Origin: Bacteroidales bacterium
Lineage (GTDB): Bacteria > Bacteroidota > Bacteroidia > Bacteroidales > P3
Assembly: GCA_017454015.1 (NCBI GenBank)
Contig: JAFTDW010000030.1
Location: 1-59,830, forward strand
Length of the DNA stretch: 59,830 nucleotides
Direction: 5' to 3'
Numbering within the stretch: the first letter of the stretch is position 1; each line of letters begins with the position of its first letter. The position numbers and the translations under genes are program-made. Shown one piece after another: positions 6,875 to 16,226 of this stretch. The notes beneath the pieces are model-generated. The model had not been told where the DNA came from. It saw only the letters and a list, made by a program, of their open reading frames with translations, and made no database searches.

Positions 6875-8485
6875 TTACCGAACCAGTCGAACGGCGAAGC
6901 CGCAATTCCGGTTGTCGTTGTGGTTCGCTTCCAGGAATTTGCTGGCGAAGTACAGAAAATACGCGTTGCCACTGTTATAGTGTGTCGACGACCAGTATAG
7001 TCCGTGTGTCCCGACATAGTTTACGCTCATGCCTGTGCGACAGCCTGCTGCGGGCAGGAATACTGCACCGGCGGCCTCCATTAAGAACCAAGCCTTCGCT
7101 GTATAGTTGTTGCCAAATACAGCTTGAGCATCGTTGATGTAGTTCGGTGCGGTAGCGCCGGACGGTTGGGTGTATTCGTCGGGGAATAGGATGATACCGT
7201 TTATGTTGTTTACTTTTGCTTTGGCATAGCGGGCATTGGCAGTGTTCCCTATTTTTGAGGCTTTGCGTACATTCATCAGGGTGTCCCAGTTGGCGGCCGA
7301 GAGTGTTCGCCACATGCCAGATTCATTGCCACCGTTAACTATGCTGTCGTATCCCCAGTCGGCTTTGTCGTAATCTGCGGTAAGGTCGAGAGTGTACGAC
7401 GAGCCATTGGTGGGACCATATCCGTAGCCGATGTTTTTGTCGAACTTATAGCTGGTGTGGTATGGTTGATAGTATAGGTTTCCGTTACCAACCCATCCGC
7501 TGGTGCCCCAGCCAAACAGGTCGCGCGAGGCGTTGATGGCGCTTGTGTTCTGCTTGCCGGTGGCTCCTATGTAGTCGTAATGCCGGTCGGCAAATTTCCA
7601 GTATGCATCTGGGCAATCGCCTATGTATTGCAGGTTGCCGGGAGAGAATACCACCTTGGCTGTTGCCGATGTGCTGAACTTGTGCGCTTTGAATGTAATG
7701 TTGCTAAGATTGACGCTGGTGATTTTGCCTCGCTCCACCTTTACAGAGTCTTTGACTGTGGAGTATACAGAACCGTCGGCGGCCGTCACCAGTATGCGAA
7801 ACTTGTTGTATGTGCCGCACGGCAGATACATGTAGAAGTCGTGTCGCTGTGCAACGCTTGGGGCATTCAGGCAGGCCAGTGTGGTCACGTTGGTGCCTTT
7901 GGGGGTTGTGAGTTGGGGCGAATGGGCGGAGCCTGTGATGGAGGAGACGCCGTTGGTGTTTTTGTCGGTTGACACTGCAATGCGGCTAACGCTCACCGAT
8001 TGGGATGACGATACTCGGAAACATACCACGCCGCACAGGTGATAGAAGTCTATGTAGAATTCTTTCTGGTTTTTTTTGTCGGCCGTGATAGTGGCATACA
8101 TAGGCACTTGCTTGAGGCTGCCGTCTGTGCTGTGCTGTACGGCTGGCAGGTTTATCTGCTTCTCTTCGGTGTGTATCTTTGCCGGGTATACCACGCTGAA
8201 TGGGCTGTTGTTAATCATGCCTCCGGAGTGGTATGTAAATTCCCCGTTGCCGGTCCCTTCTCCTTTGTTGAGAGTGTAGGTGGCATTGCTTTTTTGTGCG
8301 TCGTACACACTTATCGTGTCTTCACTGCTCCAGTTCAGTGCATTGTCTGCGAATTCAATCTTGCCGTCGGCATTGAACTTCTCGGCGGTGGCAATGAAGG
8401 TTTTGTCGTCGCCGTCCTTCTGGCACGATACTGCCAGTAGAACTGCAGCGGTCATCGTCGCCACCAATATTGCGCGGTCTCTCAT
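6875..8485 (-). CDS. Lipoprotein with C-terminal FISUMP-type domain
   Basis: A 536-residue surface or periplasmic lipoprotein. The start is taken at the ATG at 8483-8485 (MRDRAILV), which gives a proper signal peptide and lipobox (LLAVSC); the longer open frame begins with an unlikely leader and nearly touches the next gene. Residues about 25-270 are beta-rich and resemble the N-terminal part of fimbrillin-like proteins (TFIATAEKF...). The C-terminal about 240 residues resemble the Fibrobacter succinogenes major paralogous (FISUMP) domain: FSPGNLQY, WRTLSAANWDTLMN, LPAAGCR, YWSST and GFAVRLVR. It is the last gene of a leftward cluster with the M13 peptidase. Function unknown; adhesion or surface display is a guess. 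It resembles the partial lipoprotein at 59640. Confidence 0.75.
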   Translation of the reverse strand: MRDRAILVATMTAAVLLAVSCQKDGDDKTFIATAEKFNADGKIEFADNALNWSSEDTISVYDAQKSNATYTLNKGEGTGNGEFTYHSGGMINNSPFSVVYPAKIHTEEKQINLPAVQHSTDGSLKQVPMYATITADKKNQKEFYIDFYHLCGVVCFRVSSSQSVSVSRIAVSTDKNTNGVSSITGSAHSPQLTTPKGTNVTTLACLNAPSVAQRHDFYMYLPCGTYNKFRILVTAADGSVYSTVKDSVKVERGKITSVNLSNITFKAHKFSTSATAKVVFSPGNLQYIGDCPDAYWKFADRHYDYIGATGKQNTSAINASRDLFGWGTSGWVGNGNLYYQPYHTSYKFDKNIGYGYGPTNGSSYTLDLTADYDKADWGYDSIVNGGNESGMWRTLSAANWDTLMNVRKASKIGNTANARYAKAKVNNINGIILFPDEYTQPSGATAPNYINDAQAVFGNNYTAKAWFLMEAAGAVFLPAAGCRTGMSVNYVGTHGLYWSSTHYNSGNAYFLYFASKFLEANHNDNRNCGFAVRLVR

Positions 8486-8535
8486 TTCCAATTCTATTAG
8501 TCGGATCACGGCTGTTTGCACACGGCCTGCAAATG

Positions 8536-9090
8536 TCAATCGTATACTATTGCAGGGCGTTTGCTGTTTTTGAGTATGAATTTGCCCGACTCCGAGGCGG
8601 CGTTCTGTAGAGCCTTCTGCATGCCGTCGATAACATCTTTTTTGTTACCTTTGCCTTTGCTGTTGAACTCCATCTTGGCTATAATGTCGCCGCCACGGTT
8701 CTCGATAAATTCTATCGTGCCGATGGCATAGCCGGTGCTGCCCACCTGTTGAAGCGTCACACGCATGGTGTAGGTGGCGCGCGGCAGTTTGCCGCACCGT
8801 ACTCCGAGGCCCTCGCTTAGGGATTCCGACAGGGTGCCGAGAAAAGTCTTCTCCAGCAGCGGGCGTATCTCTTTGTCCCACCGCGTTTGCCAGTTGTCGC
8901 CCTCTGCGTCGCACATCTCCATCACAAAGTTCTTCTCGGTTTTTTGGTCAAAGCGGCACCTTTCGTAGACAAACACCGTGTTGAGCTCCTGTTCGCCACG
9001 CAGGAAGTAGAGCGTGCCGTCAGTGAGCTTCTGGGCCTGTAGTGTGAAGGCTGTCAGCAGCGACAGCAGTAGTAAGACGGTTTTTCTCAT
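8536..9090 (-). CDS. Exported protein of unknown function
   Basis: A 184-residue protein with an N-terminal signal peptide (MRKTVLLLLSLLTAFTLQAQ, cleaved after AQA or QAQ). The mature part has a central beta-rich segment (ATYTMRVTLQQVG, YAIGTIEFIE) and ends KRPAIVYD. I recognise no family with confidence; the layout resembles Bacteroidota exported proteins with a small alpha/beta domain. It begins 3 bases after the stop of the M13 peptidase gene, so it is almost certainly translated from the same mRNA, and 50 bases separate it from the FISUMP lipoprotein start. Confidence 0.65.
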   Translation of the reverse strand: MRKTVLLLLSLLTAFTLQAQKLTDGTLYFLRGEQELNTVFVYERCRFDQKTEKNFVMEMCDAEGDNWQTRWDKEIRPLLEKTFLGTLSESLSEGLGVRCGKLPRATYTMRVTLQQVGSTGYAIGTIEFIENRGGDIIAKMEFNSKGKGNKKDVIDGMQKALQNAASESGKFILKNSKRPAIVYD

Positions 9091-9093
9091 GGT

Positions 9094-11154
9094 TTACCAA
9101 AGTTTAACACGTTTTTCGGGGGCGAGGTACATCTTGTCGTTTTCGGTGATGTTCCAGGCCTCGTGGAATTCGTCGATATGGGGCAGTGTGCCGTTGACGC
9201 GCCAGCGTGCCAGCGAGTGTACATCCATCTGTGTGAGGTGTTCAATCTCTTCGGGACGTATATTGCTGGCCCACACCAAGGAGTAGGCGAGGAAGAAACG
9301 CTGGGCTGCCGTGAAACCGTCCATCTCTTTGTTGGACACCTGTCCTTTGGCTATGGCGTTCTGCATGGCCACGTAGCTGATGTGCAGGCCGCCGTTGTCG
9401 GCAATGTTCTCACCGAGAGTGTACTCGCCGTTGGCGTAGAGTTCGGGGTTGTCGAGCACTTTGATGCCGTTGAAGTGCTCTACCAGCACTTTTGCGTTGG
9501 ATTTGAAGTTCTCTGCATCCTTGTCGGTCCACCAGTTGTTGAGGTTGCCATTGAGGTCGTATTCATGGCCTTGGTCGTCAAAGCCGTGTGTCATCTCGTG
9601 ACCTATCACCACGCCAATGGCTCCGTAGTTGACGGCATTGTCGGCGGCCATGTTGAAGAACGGTGGCTGCAGTATGGCTGCAGGGAAGCATATCTCATTG
9701 GTTGTGGGGTTGTAGTATGCGTTGACCATCTGCGGGGGCATGAGCCACTCGTTGACATCGGTGGGACGGTCTATCTTGCTGAGCATATACTGCACCTCGA
9801 AGGCGTTGCTGCGCAGCACGTTGGCAAAGTAGCTGTCGTCTTTGATCTCCAGCGAGCTGTAGTCGCGCCATTTGTCGGGGTAGCCAATCTTGACTATCAT
9901 AGCGGCGAGTTTCTCCTTGGCCTTGCCTTTGGTCTGGTCGTCCATCCAGGCGGCGCCGTCAATGCGCTGTGCGAAAGCTTCCTGCAGGTTGCCAACGAGG
10001 GTGAGCATACGCTCTTTCGCCTCTGGAGGGAAGTATTTGGCGACATAAAGGCGGCCAAGGGCCTCGCTCATGGCACCGTCGACGGTGGTGAGCACGCGTT
10101 TCCAACGGGGACGCAGCTGCTCTTTGCCCGACAGCACGCGGCCGTAGAAGTCGAAGTTGGCATTCACAAAGTCATCGCTAAGGTAGCCTGCTGCTTCGTT
10201 GATGACATTCCAGGCAAGGTAGGCCTTGAGGCTCTCCATGTTCTCGGCATCGAGCACCTTGCCCACCTCGGTGAGGTATTCGGGCTGGGCGAGGTTGAAA
10301 GAGGTGAGCTTGGGCAGCCCCATGGCGGCGAAGTAGCCTTTGAAGTCTACGCCTTTGGCAGTGGCGTCGGCCTGCTCCACGGTCATTTTATGGAAGGTGG
10401 CGTGGGGGTCGCGGTTTGTGAGGCGGTCGTATTGTGCTTTGGCCAGACGGGTCTCAACCTGCATGACCATGACGGCGAGTTTGTCGGCGGGCAGCCCTAT
10501 CAGCTTGTCGTAGCCGGAGAGGGTGAGCTCGGTGGTTATGAGCTTGAGGTAGGCGGTGCGTTTGTCGGCGTTCTTGGCTTCGAGGTAGTAGTCGCGGTCG
10601 CCCATGCCGAGGCCCGACTGGTAGATCCAGGCTATCTGCATCTCGCTGTTGTCGTAGTCGGCCTCGTTAAGGAGTGCGTAGAAGGGGAAGATGCCCTGCA
10701 GGTGCAGTGCATTGACTTCGCTGCGCAGAGCCTCGCGGCTGTTAATCTTGGCTATCTCGCCGAGCAGCGGCGCAATAGGTTCGGCACCCTGCTGCTGCAG
10801 GCGGACGCTGTCCATGCCGATGTTGTACATGGTGGCAATCTTGTCGGCAATGCTGCCGGGCTCGTTCTGGGCGGCGCTCACCGAGTCGACAATGGAGCGG
10901 AGCTTCACTTGGTTGTCTTCGTTGAGCTTGTCGAAGGCGCCGTAGCGCGAGTGTTCGGCGTCGAGGGGGTTGGCGGCCATCCAGCCGCCGCAGGCGTACT
11001 GGTAGAAGTCGTCGTGAAGGTTGGCGGTGGTGTCGAGGTTGGCGATGTCGATACCCGACGTGAGTTTGGGGCCGCGGTTGCATCCCGTGGCCATGACGGC
11101 CATTGTCAAGGCGGTGGTCATGATTATTCTGCTGTTTTTCTTGAAGAAATGCAT
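9094..11154 (-). CDS. M13 family zinc metallopeptidase (PepO/neprilysin-like) lipoprotein
   Basis: A 686-residue zinc endopeptidase. The N-terminus has a hydrophobic segment and lipobox (MAVMATGCNR), so it is anchored as a lipoprotein facing the periplasm or surface. Peptidase_M13_N covers about residues 45-440 and the M13 catalytic domain about 490-686. The zinc site HEMTH is in VIGHEMTHGFDDQG, the third ligand Glu is in GENIADNGG, and NAYYNPTTNEICFPAAI is the substrate-binding segment. The terminal Trp (KRVKLW) matches the family C-terminus. Peptide substrates are typical of this family. Its promoter (TAACTTTG, minus strand 11187-11180) leaves a short leader of about 20 bases. Confidence 0.93.
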   Translation of the reverse strand: MHFFKKNSRIIMTTALTMAVMATGCNRGPKLTSGIDIANLDTTANLHDDFYQYACGGWMAANPLDAEHSRYGAFDKLNEDNQVKLRSIVDSVSAAQNEPGSIADKIATMYNIGMDSVRLQQQGAEPIAPLLGEIAKINSREALRSEVNALHLQGIFPFYALLNEADYDNSEMQIAWIYQSGLGMGDRDYYLEAKNADKRTAYLKLITTELTLSGYDKLIGLPADKLAVMVMQVETRLAKAQYDRLTNRDPHATFHKMTVEQADATAKGVDFKGYFAAMGLPKLTSFNLAQPEYLTEVGKVLDAENMESLKAYLAWNVINEAAGYLSDDFVNANFDFYGRVLSGKEQLRPRWKRVLTTVDGAMSEALGRLYVAKYFPPEAKERMLTLVGNLQEAFAQRIDGAAWMDDQTKGKAKEKLAAMIVKIGYPDKWRDYSSLEIKDDSYFANVLRSNAFEVQYMLSKIDRPTDVNEWLMPPQMVNAYYNPTTNEICFPAAILQPPFFNMAADNAVNYGAIGVVIGHEMTHGFDDQGHEYDLNGNLNNWWTDKDAENFKSNAKVLVEHFNGIKVLDNPELYANGEYTLGENIADNGGLHISYVAMQNAIAKGQVSNKEMDGFTAAQRFFLAYSLVWASNIRPEEIEHLTQMDVHSLARWRVNGTLPHIDEFHEAWNITENDKMYLAPEKRVKLW

Positions 11155-11179
11155 GGTGTTTGGTTTTGTTATTTGATTG

Positions 11180-11187
11180 CAAAGTTA
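11180..11187 (-). promoter_or_regulatory. -7 element for the M13 peptidase cluster
   Basis: TAACTTTG read on the minus strand, 26 bases upstream of the M13 start codon. No clear TTTG is visible at -33; TTTC lies in the right area. Confidence 0.55.
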
Positions 11188-11205
11188 CGTTTTATTTTGC
11201 GATTA

Positions 11206-11237
11206 TTTGGAAATAAGATTAATAATATTTATCTTTG
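11206..11237 (+). promoter_or_regulatory. Promoter for the 11.3-16.2 kb gene cluster
   Basis: TTTG at 11206-11209 and TATCTTTG at 11230-11237 are separated by 20 bases, an exact match to the Bacteroidota consensus. Transcription should start near 11244, 70 bases before the TTG codon at 11314. Confidence 0.75.
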
Positions 11238-11313
11238 CAAATTGAAAGAGTATTGGTGAGGAAGATTAATTGAGTTGATTATTAGTTTTTTGCATACATA
11301 AACTATCATTGTT

Positions 11314-13296
11314 TTGAAACGGCATAAATTAAAAATCTCAAAGTTGTCGATACAGCGCTTTCTTGCGGTGATGCTCATGGCGGCGTGTCCTGTGGCTAAT
11401 GTTTTGGCGCAGGAAACCGCCCCGACCGACAAGTCGCAGACCGCAAAGCAAGACGGCAATTCCAAGTCGGACGACGACGGGCTCACCCTGGTGGGCACTA
11501 TTGGTGCGAGTGTCACTTCGCAGTGGAGTAGCGGCGTTTACAATTCAAGCCCCTTCTCGCTTTTTGGCTATGCCAACATGATTTTTGGCTACAAGGACCT
11601 GTCGGTGCCTGTCTATTTCAACTACACCAATGTGGCGTCGATGGGGGTATTCAAAGATCCAAAGACAGCCTTTGGCTTGCCTACCTATATCTATGGCGCT
11701 ACACCAATGTATCGCAAGTGGAAAGGCCATCTCGGCTACAGCAACATCAGCTTCAACCCCTACGTGTTCAAAGGCATGCAGTTTCTCGGCGCAGGTCTGG
11801 AATACAATGCTCGGTTTGGCCATTTCGCGGTTTTCGGTGGATGGCTCAACCTTGAGACGCAGGTCAATCCCAAGAGCGCCATACAGAACTACAGCGACTC
11901 ACTGATGGGTCTGAACGTCAAAAGCTCCAAGCTGCCCCAGTTCAAGCGCAACGTGGTGGGCGCCAACTTGGGCACTGGTAATAAGCGAAACTATCTGGAA
12001 CTTAGTTTTATAAAAGTCAAAGACGACCTCGGCTCCCTTGGCGATTCAGTAGAGTACAAAGGCAAGAAATGGCACCGCGACTCGTTGGTTAAGGCAAAGG
12101 AGAACCTTGTGGTCGGTCTGGCTATGCAGATGTATTTCGGCACCCGCTTTTACATCTTCGGCAATGCTGCCGCCTCGATATTCACCGCCGACCAGCTGTC
12201 GAGGGAGGTGGATTTGCACAGCATTCTCGATGGTGTCGACACGAGAACGGACAAGATACTGAGTGTCATCGACAAGGCCAAGCCGATATATGTGTTGCGA
12301 AGCTCCACGTCGGCCAACCTTGCGGGCGATGCCGGTTTCGGTATAGTCACCAAACCCTACCGAGGCAAATTCAGCTACAGGCGTATCGACCAAGGCTATA
12401 CCTCCCTCGGTACAACACTCGCCGCGCAAAACCTGCAAAATATCTCGGCCACAGGTAATTTGCGCCTCTTTAAAGGCCATTCTATATTGAGCTACACGGC
12501 CTACGGTCAACGCGACAATCTGTCGAAGAAGCAAAAATACACCAACCAGATTGCCGTTGGCAACTTCCATTGGGTTAATAGGATAGATGATTTCTCGCTC
12601 CTCTTGGCCTACAACGGCATCAAACAGGATCAGTTCGACGGCACGTTGGTTGTCAACGATACCATGCGTGTGAACCAGCTCACCCAAAGTTTCATGGCGC
12701 AGCCTTCGTATAGCTTTGGCGATGACAACACCAGCACTGTCAACTTGAACTACAGCCTTGTCCAGTCGGTCAACCGCAACGAACTGATGCCAGGACTCAA
12801 CGACAGCAAGACGGTGAATTACGGGGTTGGCTACAACTACGGATGGGGGCGGCTCCACAATATGGTGGGTCTGACGATTGACTATGCCATCTCCAATTCC
12901 TCCTACAGCGACTATAACAGCCTTACTTTCGGCGCCCAGTATAGCGGCACCATATACGCTACGACGCTTTCAAAACTGTCGTTGGCAGCCAAAGCCGCCT
13001 ATGGCTACGTCTCGGTAAAAGAGATGGGCGACGCCTCTAAGATATACAGCCCCATGGAAGTGTGGTATGGATATGAAAAAGCCGCCTATCAGGTGGTGGA
13101 TGTCACCGACCATGTCAATCTGTCGCTCACTATCCGTTACCAACACTGTACGGGCCATCTTGCCGCCCTGACTACATCGCTCTGCAACTTCAGCAACCGC
13201 GAGGTGATAGGTACCGATGTGAGTACTACCATGACGCTGAAAGTTGTGGCTTCTTATTCCTACTCGTTCGGCCGACACTTGTTTAACAGAGACTGA
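11314..13296 (+). CDS. Outer-membrane beta-barrel protein, probable TTG start
   Basis: A 660-residue exported protein. The reading frame has no ATG or GTG that leaves a usable signal peptide; the TTG at 11314 gives MKRHKLKISKLS... NVLAQ, a normal Bacteroidota signal sequence, while the first in-frame ATG (11371) would leave only a dozen residues without a basic n-region. The mature protein is rich in alternating aromatic and polar residues (SLFGYANMIFGYKD, HLGYSNISFNPYVF, VVASYSYSFGRHLF), typical of a long outer-membrane barrel, and ends in an aromatic-containing strand. I do not recognise a named family. It heads a three-gene plus-strand cluster with the TANFOR-like protein and the degenerate CPBP protein. 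Confidence 0.75.
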   Translation: MKRHKLKISKLSIQRFLAVMLMAACPVANVLAQETAPTDKSQTAKQDGNSKSDDDGLTLVGTIGASVTSQWSSGVYNSSPFSLFGYANMIFGYKDLSVPVYFNYTNVASMGVFKDPKTAFGLPTYIYGATPMYRKWKGHLGYSNISFNPYVFKGMQFLGAGLEYNARFGHFAVFGGWLNLETQVNPKSAIQNYSDSLMGLNVKSSKLPQFKRNVVGANLGTGNKRNYLELSFIKVKDDLGSLGDSVEYKGKKWHRDSLVKAKENLVVGLAMQMYFGTRFYIFGNAAASIFTADQLSREVDLHSILDGVDTRTDKILSVIDKAKPIYVLRSSTSANLAGDAGFGIVTKPYRGKFSYRRIDQGYTSLGTTLAAQNLQNISATGNLRLFKGHSILSYTAYGQRDNLSKKQKYTNQIAVGNFHWVNRIDDFSLLLAYNGIKQDQFDGTLVVNDTMRVNQLTQSFMAQPSYSFGDDNTSTVNLNYSLVQSVNRNELMPGLNDSKTVNYGVGYNYGWGRLHNMVGLTIDYAISNSSYSDYNSLTFGAQYSGTIYATTLSKLSLAAKAAYGYVSVKEMGDASKIYSPMEVWYGYEKAAYQVVDVTDHVNLSLTIRYQHCTGHLAALTTSLCNFSNREVIGTDVSTTMTLKVVASYSYSFGRHLFNRD

Positions 13297-13344
13297 TTTT
13301 GATGAGAAATCATGTGATGATGTTCCTAAAACCCGATTCCTATT

Positions 13345-15219
13345 ATGAATATTAGAATACAAAATAATCCTTCAAGACGCTGTCGTATCTGCTCCATGGT
13401 GTTGTTGCTGCTGTTCATGGCTTCGGCAACACTGACACAGGCGCAGAACTACCCACTCCATATCTCCATAATGACGGCGCCGGGTGTTAATACCTACCCC
13501 AGCGATGCCATGGCCTATGTCGATGACCCGTTGTCGATTTTCCGTGTCGACATTTTCAATTCAACTTCCGCGCCTATCGACGTCTATTTAACTCTCGACT
13601 TGTCATGCAATATACATGAGGGCATGAGCCGTTACCATGTATATACCGAGAACGACAGGGTGAGCGACAACAACTGCATTAGTATACCCCCGGGAAACAG
13701 CACTCTCTCTCGCGATGATTTTGCCACGACAATGTCAAGGCGTATGCGCACCGAGATAGCGTTAGACAAGTTGCAGTCCATGCTCAAGTTGCCGGAAGGC
13801 GAGTACACCTTTTGTCTCACCGCACAGAGCTGCGTGGATCAAATTGGCGGCGTACGTCAGATGAGCGAGACGAGCTGCATAACGTTCTCTTTGTGCTACA
13901 GTGGCTCCGCCCCCGAGTTCATGGCACCAACACTGATAGAGGATGGCGATGTGGCTCCAAAACTCATGCCGTTGCGCAAGACCTCGTTCTCGTGGGTTGG
14001 TGTGGTGCACAACTGCCTGACTGCTCCCGACTATAAGTACACCCTTAAGTTTGTCGAGGTCTATCCCAACCAGACACCGCAGTATGCAGTGGAAAACAAC
14101 CCTGTGATAGCCTCTATCAACCGCGGCCGCAGTACTTATTATATTTATGACTATGTCAGCGACCCCTATCTCTCTTTGGACAGCGGCATGCACTATGCTG
14201 CTCAGGTTGAGGCATACGTCGACGACGGCGAGCCTATCAATCTCTCCAACGACGGCAAGAGCGAGGTCCTGTCGTTTATATGGATGGGGCCGAGCTCGTC
14301 CAACTCTTCCGGTCAGGGGCAAAGCTCTTCTCGGAAGAAAGGTAAAAAAGGGCGCGAGGATGTGTTTAGCGGCAAGCGCGACATACGGTCGTACAAGGAA
14401 CGCGGTAACCGCCTGGCGGCTCGCGATGCCATAACTCCTGGTCTCGTTGTGTCGCCCGAATCAGACAGCGATGTGGGCGACAGTGTACTGCCGTTCCGTG
14501 TCATCTGGACACCTGCATTCGGCCCATCGCTTGCTTCTGCCGACTTCAAGGTGTCTCTCTACGAGGCGGTCGATACTGTTGACGAGGCCACGGGCGAGCA
14601 GCTCATGGTGCCCAAAGGCAAGGCTTTGAAGAGCGTGGTGGTGCACCAGCCTGCAACGCCTCCTTCAACGCTCGAGGCGTCGGGCTTCGACCTCGTGTTG
14701 GCCAACAACAGATATTACATAGCCGAGGTGGCAACAATGGCGGCCTATACTTTCGACGCCCGTTTCCGCATCACCGACATAAAATATATCAACGGCTATC
14801 CGGAAACGCACCGCACCGATTCTCTGGCAACCGGCCCCGACACGGTGATCCTCACCTCGAGGGTGCCGTTCCGCTGGGTGGGCCACACCACCAATATGCC
14901 GGGCAACTCGCCTAAGCTCATGCAGTTCAGCCAGAAGGATACTCTTACCCTTACCTGTACCTATGATGCCGCAGGGCCGGCTATAGAGCTCGAATGGGTC
15001 TGCGGTTCCAATATTGGCGCCGACTATTCTGGCGTCATCTACCGTGCCGTCGACGGTGGCTCCCCTGAAGCCATAGCCACCATAACCCCTCAGGATCGCC
15101 GCTATCGCGACGCCAAGCTGCCCGCAGGACGCTACGCGGTATACTATGTGCAGCTTACTTTCGGTAAAGGTGAATCAACTTTTAAAAGCAAACCCACTTC
15201 GTGTGTGATTGGAAATTAG
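13345..15219 (+). CDS. Exported protein with TANFOR-like N-terminus and fibronectin-like repeats
   Basis: A 624-residue exported protein. Residues 1-33 are a signal peptide ending in TQAQ. The N-terminal about 150 residues (SIMTAPGVNTYPSDAM, ... VDIFNSTSAPIDVYLTLDLS) resemble the TANFOR region described from Tannerella and related Bacteroidales; this assignment is from memory and moderate. The middle and C-terminal parts look like fibronectin type III-like beta domains with the recurring phrase F(S/R)WVG (near 220 and 512) and a linker rich in Ser, Lys and Arg (SSSRKKGKKGRE, about 330). It lies 48 bases after the barrel protein gene and 8 bases before the CPBP-like gene, so the three are likely one operon and may form a surface complex. 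Confidence 0.65.
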   Translation: MNIRIQNNPSRRCRICSMVLLLLFMASATLTQAQNYPLHISIMTAPGVNTYPSDAMAYVDDPLSIFRVDIFNSTSAPIDVYLTLDLSCNIHEGMSRYHVYTENDRVSDNNCISIPPGNSTLSRDDFATTMSRRMRTEIALDKLQSMLKLPEGEYTFCLTAQSCVDQIGGVRQMSETSCITFSLCYSGSAPEFMAPTLIEDGDVAPKLMPLRKTSFSWVGVVHNCLTAPDYKYTLKFVEVYPNQTPQYAVENNPVIASINRGRSTYYIYDYVSDPYLSLDSGMHYAAQVEAYVDDGEPINLSNDGKSEVLSFIWMGPSSSNSSGQGQSSSRKKGKKGREDVFSGKRDIRSYKERGNRLAARDAITPGLVVSPESDSDVGDSVLPFRVIWTPAFGPSLASADFKVSLYEAVDTVDEATGEQLMVPKGKALKSVVVHQPATPPSTLEASGFDLVLANNRYYIAEVATMAAYTFDARFRITDIKYINGYPETHRTDSLATGPDTVILTSRVPFRWVGHTTNMPGNSPKLMQFSQKDTLTLTCTYDAAGPAIELEWVCGSNIGADYSGVIYRAVDGGSPEAIATITPQDRRYRDAKLPAGRYAVYYVQLTFGKGESTFKSKPTSCVIGN

Positions 15220-15227
15220 TAGTTAAT

Positions 15228-16226
15228 ATGCGAAAAAAGAAGTTAATAGTATTTGTGGCGCTCACACTTGTGCTATCGTCAGTGTTGGCGGTGGTGATGC
15301 TGTTCGCTCATACCAAAGTTGAGCTTTTCTCATGGCAATGGGTAGCCCTTGCCGTCGCGACATTAGTGGCGCCGCTATTGGCAACGGTTCTCACGCAACT
15401 CATTTTCAAAGAACGCCCCCTGCGCGAGTTGGGACTCGCACTGCGATTTTCCCACTGGCATTTTATAGGCTGGATTCTTATGCCTATAATTACTGTCGCC
15501 ACTCTGCTGCTTTCGGTCAGCCTGCCGGGCATGAACTTCCTTTCCGGCAAGGTTGTCGATGAGTTTATGACGCATCCCGACATGATGGACGGGGTGACGC
15601 GCAACGCAGCGTCGCGCATGGTTGATTTGGTCGACCGTCTGCCGCTGCTCGACTCTTCGAGTTTGCTGCTCTTAATATTTGTCGGTGCCCTGCTAATAGG
15701 AGCCACTGTGGCTTCGTTGTTCACCACCTGTATGGAGACGGGTTGGCGTGGCTATCTGTTGCGTCAGCTTGAAGGCTTGCCGTTCTTGGAGGCGTGTCTG
15801 TGGAGCGGCATTTCGTGGGGATTGTCCCTTGTGCCGCTTGTTTTGATGGGCTTCTTCTATGGCAACCACAATGTGCTGGGAATGCCTATGATAGTGCTGT
15901 TCTGCACCCTGCTCACTCCACTGCTTGTCTATGTCCGTGTGAAGTCGGCCACGCTGTGGTCGTCGGCCACTATGGTGGCTACGCTCTTGCTCTGTCTCCC
16001 CGTGTTCCACCTGTATGTCATCGGCTACGATGCGCTGTACACCAGTCTGACTGGCTTGTCGGGCATAGCAGTCTTGTTGTTTGTCGACGTGGCGCTTTTC
16101 TTTTGTGACAGCTACATCACCAAAGAACGCATAATGTCGTCGCCACTGCGTTTCCTTTCGCGTCACACACGCGCATGGGAGCGAGAGGAGGCCATGCAGG
16201 ATCGTCCGAGCCAGGACAGGCTATAG
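15228..16226 (+). CDS. CPBP-family membrane protein lacking catalytic residues
   Basis: A 332-residue polytopic membrane protein (about eight hydrophobic segments) of the CPBP intramembrane protease family. The ATG at 15228 follows the upstream stop by 8 bases and gives the MRKKKL start; the longer frame has no better start. The family landmarks are recognisable but degenerate: EExxxR is METGWR (169-174, first Glu lost), WxxWHxP is WGLSLVP (197-203, His lost), and the final LWPxxLLHA is LWSSATMVA (243-251, His lost). It is therefore probably not a protease but a structural or regulatory homologue. It converges with tgt; the stop codons overlap by 6 bases. Confidence 0.75.
   Translation: MRKKKLIVFVALTLVLSSVLAVVMLFAHTKVELFSWQWVALAVATLVAPLLATVLTQLIFKERPLRELGLALRFSHWHFIGWILMPIITVATLLLSVSLPGMNFLSGKVVDEFMTHPDMMDGVTRNAASRMVDLVDRLPLLDSSSLLLLIFVGALLIGATVASLFTTCMETGWRGYLLRQLEGLPFLEACLWSGISWGLSLVPLVLMGFFYGNHNVLGMPMIVLFCTLLTPLLVYVRVKSATLWSSATMVATLLLCLPVFHLYVIGYDALYTSLTGLSGIAVLLFVDVALFFCDSYITKERIMSSPLRFLSRHTRAWEREEAMQDRPSQDRL

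Noticed and set aside
9163-11259. 698-residue open frame antisense to the M13 peptidase
   Set aside because: The peptidase frame has all zinc motifs and a lipobox; the opposite frame is low-complexity Val/Gly/His-rich shadow coding.
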